Assembly: GCA_963707875.1 (NCBI GenBank)
Contig: CAVPRU010000002.1
Location: 248,001-312,000, forward strand
Length of the DNA stretch: 64,000 bases
Direction: 5' to 3'
Origin: SZUA-320 sp963707875
Lineage (GTDB): Bacteria > Gemmatimonadota > Gemmatimonadetes > Gemmatimonadales > GWC2-71-9
Shown: piece by piece, positions 17,204 to 27,138 of the stretch
Position numbering within the stretch: position 1 is the stretch's first letter
How the letters are laid out: every line of letters starts with the position of its first letter
Position numbers and translations under genes: made by a program
The notes under the pieces: model-generated
What the model saw: the letters and a program-made list of their open reading frames with translations, nothing else
Databases searched by the model: none
What the model was told of the DNA's origin: nothing

Positions 17204-17506
17204 CTACCCCAGTCCCAGCAGCCGGATACTCCTGATCTCATCGGGCGGCAGCGCCATTCGCTGGTGCTCCACTCGAACCCCGAACTTCCGGGTCCGGTCC
17301 AGCCAGGCCGCCAGGTCCTCCTCGGAGGTGGCCGCGAAACTGGCCACGTCCCTGAAGTGGACTCCGCCAGCGTCCTCCCGGTCGAACCGCGCCACGTGGG
17401 TGATGGGTCCTGTGGTCTCCACGATGACCGTCACCCCGTGCAGCTCGTGATGCCCGGGGTGGAACACCATCCCCGGGGCATGCCCGTCAGACCCGGCGTG
17501 GGTCAC
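17204..17506 (-). CDS. Unknown 100-residue protein, last gene of the suf operon
   Basis: A GTG start overlaps the bacilliredoxin stop by 4 bases (GTGA). The protein is acidic and soluble. It begins MTHAGSDGHAPGMVFHPGHH and contains HVARFDREDAGGVHFRDVA and a C-terminal VRVEHQRMALPPDEIRSIRL. Several histidines near the N-terminus might bind metal. No family is recognised. Translational coupling to a bacilliredoxin and the whole suf operon suggests a role in thiol redox or Fe-S assembly, but the sequence itself does not show this. Confidence 0.72.
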   Translation of the reverse strand: MTHAGSDGHAPGMVFHPGHHELHGVTVIVETTGPITHVARFDREDAGGVHFRDVASFAATSEEDLAAWLDRTRKFGVRVEHQRMALPPDEIRSIRLLGLG

Positions 17507-17937
17507 GACCCGACCACCTGGCCGCAGTGGCGGTCGAAGGCGGCGGTGAGGTCAGCGGCGATCTCGCTGGCGCCCCGGCCCTCGATCATGTGGCGATGGA
17601 CGAAGAGCACCACCTCGCCATCCCGGAGCAGCACCATCGAAGGACTGCTGGGCGCGTAGTCGCTGACATACGACCGGACCCGCGCGGTGGCGTCGAGGTC
17701 CTGGCCGGCAAACACGGTAAAGAGCTGGTCCGGCCTGGTCGCGTGCTGCAATGCCTTGGCCAATGCCGGCCGGGCGCTGCCCGCCGCGCAGCCGCAGACC
17801 GAGTTGATGAACACCAACTGGGTCCCACCCGGGTTTCCCAGCACCGCGTCCACGTCGGCCACCGTTCGCAGTTCCTTCACCCCGTGCCGGGTGACATCCT
17901 CCCGCATCGGCTTGATCATCAGTTCCGGGTACGCCAT
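17503..17937 (-). CDS. Bacilliredoxin (BrxA/BrxB, YphP/YqiW family)
   Basis: A 144-residue thioredoxin-fold protein with the diagnostic CGC active site at residues 48-50 within LVFINSVCGCAAGSARPAL, and the expected FAGQDLDATARVRSYV and PSSPSMVLLRDGE segments. Members remove bacillithiol from S-thiolated proteins or act as thiol-disulfide isomerases. Placement one base after the sufU stop puts it inside the Fe-S assembly operon, where it may protect or repair the cysteine desulfurase/scaffold cysteines (inference). Whether this organism makes bacillithiol cannot be told from the window. Confidence 0.92.
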   Translation of the reverse strand: MAYPELMIKPMREDVTRHGVKELRTVADVDAVLGNPGGTQLVFINSVCGCAAGSARPALAKALQHATRPDQLFTVFAGQDLDATARVRSYVSDYAPSSPSMVLLRDGEVVLFVHRHMIEGRGASEIAADLTAAFDRHCGQVVGS

Positions 17938-17938
17938 C

Positions 17939-18409
17939 TCACACTCCTGTTGATACGTCGGGGTTTGCCGGACCGCTCGAGGAAGCCCCCTCGGCCAGCG
18001 CCTGTTTCATCGCATGCCACGCCAAGGTGGCGCACTTCACTCTCATCGGAAAGGCCGATACCCCCCGGAGCACCTTGAGGCGCTTCGGCAACTGCTCGGT
18101 CCGGTCGGTGCCGGTCACGTCGCGGTGGAAAGTCTCGAACAGCTTCTCGGCCTCCACGACCGGCAGCCCGCGCACCGCCTCCGTCATCATCGACGCCGAG
18201 GCTTTCGAGATGGCACAGCCGATGCCCTGGAAGCTGACGTCGGCGACCCGGCCATCCTCCACCTTGACCATCACCCGGACCCGGTCCCCGCAGAGCGGGT
18301 TGTACCCCTCCGCGGATCGGCACCCCTCCCCGGTGAGTTCCCGGAAATTCCGGGGGGACCGGTCGTGGTCGAGGATGACGCTCTGGTAGAGTTCGTCGAG
18401 ATCGCTCAT
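17939..18409 (-). CDS. sufU: Fe-S scaffold / sulfur-transfer protein SufU
   Basis: A 156-residue IscU-fold protein. The three zinc/cluster cysteines are visible in NPLCGD, GIGCAISKASASMM and RVKCATLAW, and the 18-20-residue insertion between cysteines 2 and 3 (typical of SufU versus IscU) is present. In Firmicutes-type systems SufU accepts persulfide sulfur from SufS. Its ATG overlaps the sufS stop by 4 bases, which supports that pairing. The tail (EGASSSGPANPDVSTGV) is disordered. Confidence 0.94.
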   Translation of the reverse strand: MSDLDELYQSVILDHDRSPRNFRELTGEGCRSAEGYNPLCGDRVRVMVKVEDGRVADVSFQGIGCAISKASASMMTEAVRGLPVVEAEKLFETFHRDVTGTDRTEQLPKRLKVLRGVSAFPMRVKCATLAWHAMKQALAEGASSSGPANPDVSTGV

Positions 18410-19671
18410 CGGGCAAACCGCTTCCTGGCGGCCTCAAGGCCGCTGACCAGCTGGTCCACATCGGTCCGGGTGCTGTAGATCCCGAGCGAGGCCCGGACCG
18501 TGGCGTTCACCCCGAGATGCTTCATCAGCGGCTGGGCGCAGTGGTGACCGGCCCGGACCGCCACCCCTTCAGTGTCGAGCACCGTCGCCAAGTCGTGTGG
18601 ATGGACATTGTCGAGCAGGAAGCTGGTCACCCCGATCCGCCCCGGCGCCCGGCCAAATACCGTCAGCCCCGGCACCTGGTCCAGTTGGGCGCTGAGGTAG
18701 CCCACCAGGTCCTGCTCGTGCGCCGCGATCGAGGCCATCCCGATCAGTTCGAGGTACTCGATGGCAGCCGCCAATCCCACCGTCTCGGCAATCGGCGGGG
18801 TCCCTGCCTCGAACCGGGCCGGTGGCGGCGCCCAGGTGGTCGCTTCCCAGGTCACCCGGTCGATCATCCCACCCCCGCCCTGCCAGGGAGCCATCTTGGC
18901 GAGCAGTTCCCGTCGGCCGTACAGCGCCCCGATCCCGGTCGGGCCGTACAGCTTGTGGCCGGAGAAGACCAGGAAGTCGCAGCCGAGCGCCTGGACATCG
19001 ACTGGAAAGTGGGGAACCGACTGGGCGCCATCCACCAGGAGGAGCGCTCCAGCCTGGTGCGCCAGACCCACCATCTCCGCCACCGGGAGGACCGTGCCGA
19101 GCACGTTCGAAGCGTGGCTCAGGGCCACCATCCGGGTTCGCGGCCCCAGCAGCGACCGGTAGCCGTCGAGGTCCACCGACCCATCGGCCAGCAAGGGAAC
19201 CACTCGGAGGACGGCGCCCTTTTCCTGGGCGATCAACTGCCAGGGCACGATGTTCGAATGGTGCTCCAGTGTGGTGAGGACGATCTCGTCACCGGCGGCG
19301 AGGGCGTTTCGACCCCAGCTCTGGGCCACCAGGTTGATGCCCGCGGTGGTCCCGCTGGTAAAGATGATCTCCTCGGCGGCGGTCGCGTTCAGGAATCGGC
19401 GGACCCGGTCGCGGGACCGGTCATAGGCCTCGGTCGCCTCTTCGCTCAGGACGTGCACCCCGCGGTGGACGTTGGCGTTGGTGGCGCGGTAGAAGTCGGC
19501 CACCGCCTCGATCACCACCCGTGGCTTCTGGGCGGTCGCGGCGGTATCCAGATAGGCGAGCCGGCAACCCCGGATCTCGCGGTCCAGAATCGGGAAGTCG
19601 GCCCGGACCCGGGCCTCGTCCAGCGCGGTCACCGTGGTGACCGGATCCACCGTTCCGGCGCCAACCACCAT
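18406..19671 (-). CDS. sufS: Cysteine desulfurase SufS
   Basis: A 421-residue fold-type I PLP enzyme of group II. The PLP lysine lies in FSGHKLYGPTGIGALYG and the substrate-binding region is VNVHRGVHVLSEEAT-like (NANVHRGVHVLS). The catalytic cysteine is in RAGHHCAQPLMKHLG, whose short loop is characteristic of SufS rather than IscS. It converts cysteine to alanine and passes the persulfide to SufU. It begins 3 bases after the sufD stop and overlaps sufU. The ATG gives a 20-residue lead before the conserved VRADFPIL, a normal length. Confidence 0.95.
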   Translation of the reverse strand: MVVGAGTVDPVTTVTALDEARVRADFPILDREIRGCRLAYLDTAATAQKPRVVIEAVADFYRATNANVHRGVHVLSEEATEAYDRSRDRVRRFLNATAAEEIIFTSGTTAGINLVAQSWGRNALAAGDEIVLTTLEHHSNIVPWQLIAQEKGAVLRVVPLLADGSVDLDGYRSLLGPRTRMVALSHASNVLGTVLPVAEMVGLAHQAGALLLVDGAQSVPHFPVDVQALGCDFLVFSGHKLYGPTGIGALYGRRELLAKMAPWQGGGGMIDRVTWEATTWAPPPARFEAGTPPIAETVGLAAAIEYLELIGMASIAAHEQDLVGYLSAQLDQVPGLTVFGRAPGRIGVTSFLLDNVHPHDLATVLDTEGVAVRAGHHCAQPLMKHLGVNATVRASLGIYSTRTDVDQLVSGLEAARKRFAR

Positions 19672-19674
19672 GGT

Positions 19675-20978
19675 TCAGGTTCCTTCGGCGATCCCAAGTC
19701 GAGTCCGGACCACCAGGTCGAGGGCCTCGCGGACCGCAGTGACCGTTACCTCGTCCATGACTTCGGCGGCAAAGGCATAGGTCAGCAGGCGCTGGGCCCG
19801 ATCGGCCGGGATTCCGCGACTCTGGAAGTAGAACTGCGGCATCGGGTCGAGATACCCCACGGTGGCCCCGTGGGTGCACTTCACGTCGTCGGCAAAGATC
19901 TCGAGCTGTGGCTTGGCGTCCACCCGGGCGTGTTCGGAGAGGAGCAGGGTCCGACTGGTCTGCTTGGCGTCGGTCTTCTGCGCCTCCGGGGTCACGAACA
20001 CCTTGCCGTTGAAGACCCCGCGGGACCGGTCGTCGAGAATCGCCTTGTAGACTTCCCAGCTCCGGCAGTTGGGCTGGTCGTGGTAGATCGCGGTGTGGTT
20101 GTCTACCAGCTGGTCGCGGTGGGCAATCGACAGCCCGTAGAGCAGGGCCTCGGTTTCCGGGGCGTTGAGCCGGGTATGGAGGTTGTGCCGACTGACCAGG
20201 CCGCCCATCGCCAGGGTGAACGACCGGTAGTGGCTTTCGGCCGCCTGGTGCACGTGGGTGTAGCCGATGTGGTACGCCGCCTCGGACTCCCGCTGGATCC
20301 GGGTGTGCTCCACCCAGGCCCCTTCCTGCACCACGACTTCCGTCACCGCGTTGGTGAACGAGGCGGTCTCCTGATCCAGCCCGACATAGCTCTCGACCAG
20401 CGACACCCTGGCCCCCTGCTCCACCACGATCAGGTTGCGGGGATGGGTCATCTGGCCGACGGCATCGGCGGTGGTCACGAAGACCAGCAGAATCGGGTCC
20501 TTCAACTCCGCCCCCGCCGGCACCCGGATGAAGGCCCCGTCCTGAATGAAGGCCGCGTTGAGGGCGGTGAATGGGGTGGCTTCGGGACCGGCGTGCCGGC
20601 TCAGGTGGGGCTCGACCAGCCCCGGCTGACTCACCAGCGCCCGGGCCAGCGGGAGGGTGATGACCCCGTCGGCGGCAGGTGGCGTCTGCGACAGTTCCGG
20701 AGCGAACCGGCCGTTGACGAACACCAGCGCCGGCCACCCGGTCTGCCCGAAGAGGTGCGGCTCGAGGGCGGCGCGGGAAACCGGTTGGGCCGGGGCCTGA
20801 GCGGGGGCGAACCCGGTCCGGGGCAGCGCGCCCAGCGGGGTGAACCGCCACTCCTCATCCTTGGAGGACGGGAAGCCCGCGGTTACGAACCGGTCGAGAC
20901 CCGCCTGCCGGATCGGGGCCAGCCAGACCGGCAGGCCGTCAGCGTGCTGCTGGGAAAACGCGGTGCGGTAGGTCTCGA

Positions 20979-20982
<4 letters not shown>
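19675..20982 (-). CDS. sufD: Fe-S assembly complex protein SufD
   Basis: The start GTG at 20982 overlaps the sufC stop (GTGA), giving 435 residues; a longer frame exists but would overlap sufC further. The sequence shows the N-terminal helical part (SSKDEEWRFTPL), the central beta-helix and the C-terminal KCTHGATVGYLDP plus SRGIPADRAQRLLTYAFA, which are conserved in SufB/SufD cores. SufD partners SufB and SufC in the SufBC2D scaffold that builds nascent clusters. The histidine in KCTHGATVG corresponds to a residue implicated at the SufB-SufD interface. Confidence 0.93.
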
Positions 20983-21746
<764 letters not shown>

Positions 21747-21760
21747 GGGTCGATTTCTCC

Positions 21761-23200
21761 TTAGCCTACGCTGCCCTCGAGGCTCACGCCGAGGAGCTTC
21801 TGTGCCTCGACCGCGAATTCCATCGGGAGTTCCTTGAAGACTTCCTTGCAGAAGCCGTTGACGACCATCGATATCGCCTGCTCGGTGTTCAGGCCCCGCT
21901 GCTTCAGGTAGAAGATCTGATCCTCCCCGATCTTCGAGGTGGAGGCTTCGTGCTCCACCGCCGAGGTCCGGTTCTGGACATCGAGGTACGGGAAGGTGTG
22001 GGCCCCGCAGCGGTTCCCGATCAGCATCGAGTCGCACTGGGTGTAATTCCGGGCCCCGTCCGCCTTGGGGAGCACCTTGACCAGGCCCCGGTAGCTGTTG
22101 TTGCCCCGGCCCGCCGAAATCCCCTTGGAGATGATTACGCTCCGGGTCCGCTTGCCGATGTGGATCATCTTGGTTCCGGTGTCGGCCTGCTGGCGGCCAT
22201 TGGCCACCGCCACCGAGTAGAACTCGCCCACCGAGTCGTCGCCCTGGAGCAGGACGCTGGGATATTTCCAGGTGATCGCGGAGCCGGTCTCGACCTGGGT
22301 CCAACTGATCTTGGACCGGGCCCCGGCACACTTGCCACGCTTGGTCACGAAATTGAAGATCCCGCCGACCCCGTTCTCGTCCCCGGCATACCAGTTCTGG
22401 ACGGTGGAGTACTTGATCGAGGCGTCCTGCAGCGCCACCAGCTCCACCACCGCGGCGTGCAGCTGGTTCTCGTCCCGCCTGGGGGCGGTGCAGCCCTCGA
22501 GGTAGCTGACCGAGGCGCCCTCGTCGGCGATGATCAGGGTCCGCTCGAACTGCCCGGTCCCTGCCTGGTTGATCCGGAAGTAGGTAGAGAGGTCGAGCGG
22601 ACACTTCACACCCTTCGGGATATAGACGAACGACCCGTCGGTGAAGACCGCCGCGTTGAGCGAGGCAAAGAAATTGTCGGTGATCGGGACCACCGAGCCC
22701 AGGTACTTCCGCACCAGCTCGGGGTGTTCCTTGACCGCCTCGGAGAAGGAGCAGAAGATGATCCCCATCTCCGCCAGGTGCGCCTTGTAGGTGGTGCCCA
22801 CCGAGACCGAGTCGAAGATCGCGTCCACCGCCACGCCCGCCAGCATTTTCTGCTCCGAGAGCGGGATCCCCAGCTTGTCGTAGGTCTCCCTGAGTTTCGG
22901 ATCCAGTTCATCGAGCGAGCCCAGCGGCTTGATCGTCTTGGGCGCCGAGTAGTACACGATCTCGTGGTACTTGATCGGCGGGTAGCTCACGTTGGCCCAG
23001 GCATGCGGCTCCTCCATCTTCTGCCAGGCCTGGTACGCCCGGAGCCGCCATTCCAGCAACCACTCGGGCTCGCCCTTCTTGGCCGAGATGTGCCGGATCA
23101 CGCCCTCGTTGAGACCGGGCGGGACACTGTCCGCCTCGATGTCCGTCACGAAGCCGTGCTTGTACTCGCGATTGACCAGTGCTTCGACCGACGAACTCAT
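21761..23200 (-). CDS. sufB: Fe-S assembly scaffold SufB
   Basis: A 479-residue scaffold core. SufB-specific features include NREYKHGFVTDIEAD, the WRLRAYQAWQKM region, GVKCPLDLSTYFRIN, SYLEGCTAPRRDENQLHAAV (the conserved cysteine that receives sulfur) and YTQCDSMLIGNRCGAHTFPY. Length and motif order are standard. It builds the nascent cluster with SufC/SufD and sulfur from SufS/SufU. Its ATG overlaps the sufR stop by 4 bases, so regulator and scaffold share one transcript. Confidence 0.97.
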   Translation of the reverse strand: MSSSVEALVNREYKHGFVTDIEADSVPPGLNEGVIRHISAKKGEPEWLLEWRLRAYQAWQKMEEPHAWANVSYPPIKYHEIVYYSAPKTIKPLGSLDELDPKLRETYDKLGIPLSEQKMLAGVAVDAIFDSVSVGTTYKAHLAEMGIIFCSFSEAVKEHPELVRKYLGSVVPITDNFFASLNAAVFTDGSFVYIPKGVKCPLDLSTYFRINQAGTGQFERTLIIADEGASVSYLEGCTAPRRDENQLHAAVVELVALQDASIKYSTVQNWYAGDENGVGGIFNFVTKRGKCAGARSKISWTQVETGSAITWKYPSVLLQGDDSVGEFYSVAVANGRQQADTGTKMIHIGKRTRSVIISKGISAGRGNNSYRGLVKVLPKADGARNYTQCDSMLIGNRCGAHTFPYLDVQNRTSAVEHEASTSKIGEDQIFYLKQRGLNTEQAISMVVNGFCKEVFKELPMEFAVEAQKLLGVSLEGSVG

Positions 23201-23901
23201 GACAGCTCCTGGCTGACGCCGGCATGCCCGTTCCCAGCGGGGCTGACCGGGCGGACTTGGTACTCACAGGTGCCACATCCGCTGGCGATATGGGTACCGC
23301 GGGTCACCGTGGCCACGAGCACCTCGGCCAGGAATCTGGCCTCGGCCTCACAGACCTCGGGGAATCGCTCCGCTACCTGCTGAATCGGACAGTTGTGCTC
23401 GACCAACTGCAGCCCGCCGGGGCCATCGGGACGCACCTCGGGCATGTACCCCTCGACTGCCAAAGCCCGGGCCACCGCCTCCAGACGCTCCGCCGGAGTC
23501 GCGTCCACCAGAGTGGGCATCAGTTCCAGCGCCAGCTCCCGGTACTTGGCCTCGAGCACCTCGACCGCCGCCGCCCTGCCCTCCCGTTCGACCACATAGT
23601 CGAGCAGCCGGCCTACGGCATCCTCATAACGCCTGGGAAACAGGGCCTCGCCGGCGGCACTCAGCCGATACATGAACGCCGGCGCGCCGACTCCACGATG
23701 TTCCCGGACGTGGACCACCAGCCCCGAGGCCTCGAGCTCCTTCAGGTGGTGCCTCACCGCGTTCATCGAGAGGTTCAAACGGTGACTCGCGTCCTTGGCG
23801 GTCAGGCTGCCCTGGCCCTTCAGCTCCATGACCACATCTGCCCGCGGCCCCTTGAGGCCCAGGGGGCGGGATTCCGCCTCGGTGCGATCGACGCTGGTCA
23901 T
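23197..23901 (-). CDS. sufR: SufR-like Fe-S-sensing transcriptional repressor
   Basis: A 234-residue protein with an N-terminal winged helix-turn-helix (about 18-80: MELKGQGSLTAKDASHRLNL, then NAVRHHLKELEASGLV) and a C-terminal domain with four cysteines (C171 in EHNCPIQQV, C184 in PEVCEAE, C209 and C212 in SGCGTCEY). The position and spacing match the cluster-binding cysteines of SufR. Known SufR proteins bind a 4Fe-4S cluster and repress the suf operon when clusters are plentiful. It is the first gene of this suf operon, which fits autoregulation. An imperfect palindrome and a candidate promoter lie just upstream. Confidence 0.92.
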   Translation of the reverse strand: MTSVDRTEAESRPLGLKGPRADVVMELKGQGSLTAKDASHRLNLSMNAVRHHLKELEASGLVVHVREHRGVGAPAFMYRLSAAGEALFPRRYEDAVGRLLDYVVEREGRAAAVEVLEAKYRELALELMPTLVDATPAERLEAVARALAVEGYMPEVRPDGPGGLQLVEHNCPIQQVAERFPEVCEAEARFLAEVLVATVTRGTHIASGCGTCEYQVRPVSPAGNGHAGVSQELS

Positions 23902-23909
23902 GGGAGAAT

Positions 23910-23926
23910 CCTACCCTGTGGATAGG
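23910..23926. promoter_or_regulatory. Candidate SufR operator
   Basis: CCTACCCTGTGGATAGG (plus strand) is a near-palindrome: CCTACCC and GGATAGG arms around TGT, one mismatch. It sits 9-25 bases upstream of the sufR ATG and just downstream of the candidate -10. A repressor bound here would block the operon. No similarity to the cyanobacterial CAAC-N6-GTTG site is seen. Confidence 0.4.
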
Positions 23927-23936
23927 CCTGAGTCAA

Positions 23937-23965
23937 TTTATCTGGCATAATTGGTGTTATTTCAA
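23937..23965 (-). promoter_or_regulatory. Candidate promoter of the suf operon
   Basis: On the minus strand, TTGAAA (23960-23965) and GATAAA (23937-23942) are separated by exactly 17 bases. The transcript would start about 30 bases before the sufR ATG. The surrounding AT-rich stretch stands out from the GC-rich context. Confidence 0.5.
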
Positions 23966-24176
23966 GACTGGCGTCATTTCAGGCACCATGGCATCGGTCG
24001 CGATCCACGAAGACGTTCCTCGAGGAGGAGGAGGTTTGGAGAGGGGCCCTGGGCATCGACTGGTGGTGGGATGGTGGGAGGGGAACGACGAACGAGATAA
24101 AGTAGTAGCGTATACAACCCCTATGAGTTCAAATTGACCGTTTGCGCCGAAACCGGCCGACCCCGATTTTCCTGAT

Positions 24177-24743
24177 ATGACCATCCACCGCATCAGGCTG
24201 CTCGGGGACCCGATCCTCCACACGCGCTGCGACCCCATCACCAAGCCTCGCTCGGCCGGGGTCAGAGTAATCGTGGATGACCTGAAGGAGACCCTGCGGG
24301 ACTGGCAGTCCCGGTTTGGAAGTGGCCGGGGCATCGCGGCACCTCAAGTCGGCGCTCCGGTCCGGATCGTCTACGTGGAGATGGACCGTCCGTGGGTGCT
24401 TATCAACCCCGAAATCGTGGAGGTGGGGTCGGACGATTTCACCGTCTGGGACGACTGCTTCTCGTTTCCCAGTCTTCTGGTCCGGGTGCTGCGGGCCCAT
24501 CGCATCCGGGTGCGATATCTGGACCTGAAGGGGGAGGCACACGAGGTGGACCTGGAAGGGGATCGCGCGGAACTGCTGCAGCACGAGATCGACCACCTTG
24601 ACGGGGTGCTCGCGGTGGACCGGGCACACGGGCCCTGGCCTTTCTGTCTCCGGGAGGAGTGGAACCGCCTGTATGGCCCCTCCGAACGCTATGGGGAGCC
24701 TGAACCCCGATCGGCCCAACTCGGGCCTTCGGTCATGATCTGA
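24177..24743 (+). CDS. def: Peptide deformylase
   Basis: A 188-residue metalloenzyme removing the formyl group from nascent peptides. Motif 1 is GRGIAAPQVG (about residues 50-59), motif 2 is WDDCFSFPSLL, with the metal-ligand cysteine but without the classical EGCLS spelling, and motif 3 is QHEIDHLDGVL, with both histidines and the catalytic glutamate. The altered motif 2 places it among divergent deformylases; activity is likely because all ligands are kept. No clear ribosome-binding site precedes the ATG. It is convergent with the patatin gene and the two stops are adjacent (24743/24744). Confidence 0.92.
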   Translation: MTIHRIRLLGDPILHTRCDPITKPRSAGVRVIVDDLKETLRDWQSRFGSGRGIAAPQVGAPVRIVYVEMDRPWVLINPEIVEVGSDDFTVWDDCFSFPSLLVRVLRAHRIRVRYLDLKGEAHEVDLEGDRAELLQHEIDHLDGVLAVDRAHGPWPFCLREEWNRLYGPSERYGEPEPRSAQLGPSVMI

Positions 24744-26876
24744 TCAGAACCAGCGCCCGACCCGCACCAGCAGGGCCCCGCGCCCTCCCGACCCAACCCC
24801 GTACTCCAGCCGGACCGGCCCGAGCGGGGTGTCTCCCAGAATGCCCAGCCTGGCGCCCGCCCTCCAGTGGTCATCCTTGAGAAGCCCGCCTCCCGTGGCG
24901 ATCCGGCCGACCGCGGCCAGCAGGGTGACCGACAGCGGCCCGTGAGCAGCCACCTCGACCTGGGTGCCGGCATAGATCTCTCGATCGCCCCTCAGTTCCA
25001 GCAGGTGGTACCCGGGGAATCCCTCCAGGCCCCCCAGAGCAAACCGCTCCATGGCAGGCATCTCGGTGCCCCACCCGACTCGAAGCCGTGGAAGGAACGA
25101 CAGTCGCCCGGTGGTCAGGGTCCCCGACAGGTCTGACCGGTAGCGCTGAAAGGTGCCGGAGAAGATCCCTTCGAGCACCAGAGCGGGCCCGCGCTCGGGG
25201 AGACGCCGCACCAGCAGCAGCAGCCCGCCGGAGCGATCGTCCCCGAGGTCGGTGTGCCAGAGGCGGCCTTCGAGACCAATCCGGAAGACCCACCGGGTCA
25301 CGTCGCGCTCCACCCCGACAAAGAACACGCCCTGCCGGGTCTGCTCCCCGGGCAGTTCCACACCGTCCTCGTCAAACCGCCGGACTTCTTCCCGCGCCAG
25401 CCGCCCGGTCATCGTCGGCGCGAGCCGGGAAGGCGAGACCCCGAATCGGCCCACCCCGAAATACCGTCGGAGGCCTGCTTCCAGCTGGGTCGAGAGGCCG
25501 CCCACCGCGAGGGTGCCGGCCGCCTCTACGCCGGCCGCCGTGAATGCCCGGTCAACGACCGCGAAGCCGATCCGCCCTCCCAGCTCGCTGTCGTAGGCAA
25601 GACCCACTCCGAGGGCCCGGCGGGGAGTCCGGTCGGCGGTGATGACGAAGTCGACGGGATCTCCTCCCGTAGGCGTGACCCAGACCTGCTTGTACGCGTC
25701 GATCTCCGTCAGCCGAGGGAACTGTCGGCGCATGGTCGCCTGATCGATCGAATCCCCGGGCTCCAGAGCCAGCAGTCGGCGGAGCGTGCCTACCTCGCCC
25801 GGGGTCAGCCCTGGTCCGGTGATGGTGCCGACCAGGGATGGAACGGTCATCGACCGACGGGGCGCCCGCGGGAGGCAGCTCGCCTTCTCCAGGCTGGTGT
25901 CGGCGGCGCTCCGACCGCGATCGATCAGCCGGTCGATCGTCTCCGGCGCGAAGTCCAGGTTTCCGAACCCCTCGATGGCCGGCCGGATGTAGACGTCCTG
26001 GGGGCCGAGCGAATCCAGTGGCTGGACAAACAGGAACCCCGCCAGCTGGTCTGCCACCGCCAGCGGGGAGGACAGGTCCCCTGTGTTGTCGGATTCGCGG
26101 CTCACATCGGACACGATGACCCGGTCGGCACCGAGGTCCCTGGCGACCGCGATCGGGATGTTGGCCGAGATCCCCCCGTCGACCAGCACCCGACCATCCA
26201 CATGGACTGGAGCAAACACCAGGGGAATCGAGCTGCTGGCTCGGGCGGCCCGGGCCAGATCGCCTCCCGCCAGCACCACGGGCTGGCGGTTGACCAGGTT
26301 GGTCGCGACAGCCCGGAAAGGAATCGGGAGGGAGTCGAAATTGCCGCGAGCGAGCAGATTGCCCCGCAGCAGCAGGCCGTTGAGCATGGCCGCCGTCTGA
26401 GCATCGCGCAGGGACGGTGTCTGCAGGGTGAATCCCTTCTCTCCCTGCTCCCAGATCACCAGTGGGGCCAGGTCACCCCAGCCGACGGGTACTCTGGCCG
26501 GCGCCCGGAACAGACCGCCAACCTCGATCGCCCTGGTCATCGTGTCGAGCGCCGCTGCCGAGAGCCCGCTGGCGTACAGTGCGCCGACGATGGCGCCCAT
26601 ACTGGTTCCGACGATCAGATCTGGCCGAGCGCCCAGGGCGTCAAGCGCGGCGAGTACCCCGATATGCGCCACACCCTTGGCCCCGCCACCCGACAGCACC
26701 AGTGCGGTGCGGCCCTCGCGGCAGACTGGCGGAGCCTGTCCGAAGAGTGGTGCCACGGCACAGAGCATGGCGAGCCCCGCGAGGAAACCCTTGCGCCCCG
26801 GGAAACCGTTCCTTATTTCTATCCCGTCGAGGCGGTGGCCTTCTGCCGGCACCGTCCGCCCGAGGAGATTCTGCAT
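24744..26876 (-). CDS. Patatin-like phospholipase with POTRA and C-terminal outer-membrane barrel
   Basis: After a signal-like segment (FLAGLAMLCAVAPLFGQAPP), the patatin domain shows the oxyanion loop VLSGGGAKGVAHIGVL, the catalytic serine in VGTSMGAIVGAL and the catalytic aspartate in LVDGGISANIPIAVARDLG. A POTRA-like region (DAYKQVWVTPTGGDPVDFVI) and about 300 residues of alternating barrel sequence ending in VRVGRWF follow. This layout is that of PlpD-type (type Vd) patatins: a secreted phospholipase on an Omp85-like barrel. The start is uncertain: ATG 26876 overlaps the divergent ferredoxin start; GTG 26852 or ATG 26768 are alternatives. Confidence 0.88.
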   Translation of the reverse strand: MQNLLGRTVPAEGHRLDGIEIRNGFPGRKGFLAGLAMLCAVAPLFGQAPPVCREGRTALVLSGGGAKGVAHIGVLAALDALGARPDLIVGTSMGAIVGALYASGLSAAALDTMTRAIEVGGLFRAPARVPVGWGDLAPLVIWEQGEKGFTLQTPSLRDAQTAAMLNGLLLRGNLLARGNFDSLPIPFRAVATNLVNRQPVVLAGGDLARAARASSSIPLVFAPVHVDGRVLVDGGISANIPIAVARDLGADRVIVSDVSRESDNTGDLSSPLAVADQLAGFLFVQPLDSLGPQDVYIRPAIEGFGNLDFAPETIDRLIDRGRSAADTSLEKASCLPRAPRRSMTVPSLVGTITGPGLTPGEVGTLRRLLALEPGDSIDQATMRRQFPRLTEIDAYKQVWVTPTGGDPVDFVITADRTPRRALGVGLAYDSELGGRIGFAVVDRAFTAAGVEAAGTLAVGGLSTQLEAGLRRYFGVGRFGVSPSRLAPTMTGRLAREEVRRFDEDGVELPGEQTRQGVFFVGVERDVTRWVFRIGLEGRLWHTDLGDDRSGGLLLLVRRLPERGPALVLEGIFSGTFQRYRSDLSGTLTTGRLSFLPRLRVGWGTEMPAMERFALGGLEGFPGYHLLELRGDREIYAGTQVEVAAHGPLSVTLLAAVGRIATGGGLLKDDHWRAGARLGILGDTPLGPVRLEYGVGSGGRGALLVRVGRWF

Positions 26877-27138
26877 GACGTATGTGATCATCGAAGCCTG
26901 TATCGGAGTCAAGGACCGAGCCTGCGTGGATGTCTGTCCGGTCGACTGCATCTATGAGGGCGAGGACCAGCTCTATATTCACCCGGAAGAGTGTATCGAC
27001 TGCGGGGCCTGTGAACCAGAGTGCCCGGTCAGCGCGATCTATCCGGAAGACGATGTCCCCCCCGAGATGGCCTCGTATACCGAGAAGAACCGCGAGGTCT
27101 TCAACAGCGACAATCCCCCAGGGCGCCCACACCAGTAG
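26875..27138 (+). CDS. fdxA: 7Fe ferredoxin (3Fe-4S / 4Fe-4S), FdxA type
   Basis: An 87-residue electron carrier with cysteines at 9, 17, 21, 25, 40, 43, 46 and 50, in CIGVKDRACVDVCPVDC and CIDCGACEPECP. Position 12 is Val where Azotobacter ferredoxin I has its extra cysteine. This matches the 7Fe class, with one 3Fe-4S and one 4Fe-4S cluster. A GAGGAG ribosome-binding site precedes the ATG. It could serve as acceptor for the 2-oxoacid:ferredoxin oxidoreductases encoded at 57-64 kb (inference). Divergent from the patatin gene with overlapping starts. Confidence 0.95.
   Translation: MTYVIIEACIGVKDRACVDVCPVDCIYEGEDQLYIHPEECIDCGACEPECPVSAIYPEDDVPPEMASYTEKNREVFNSDNPPGRPHQ

Noticed and set aside
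24001..24170. Small gene in the sufR-def gap
   Set aside because: Open frames here are short, lack ribosome-binding sites and show no conserved motif.
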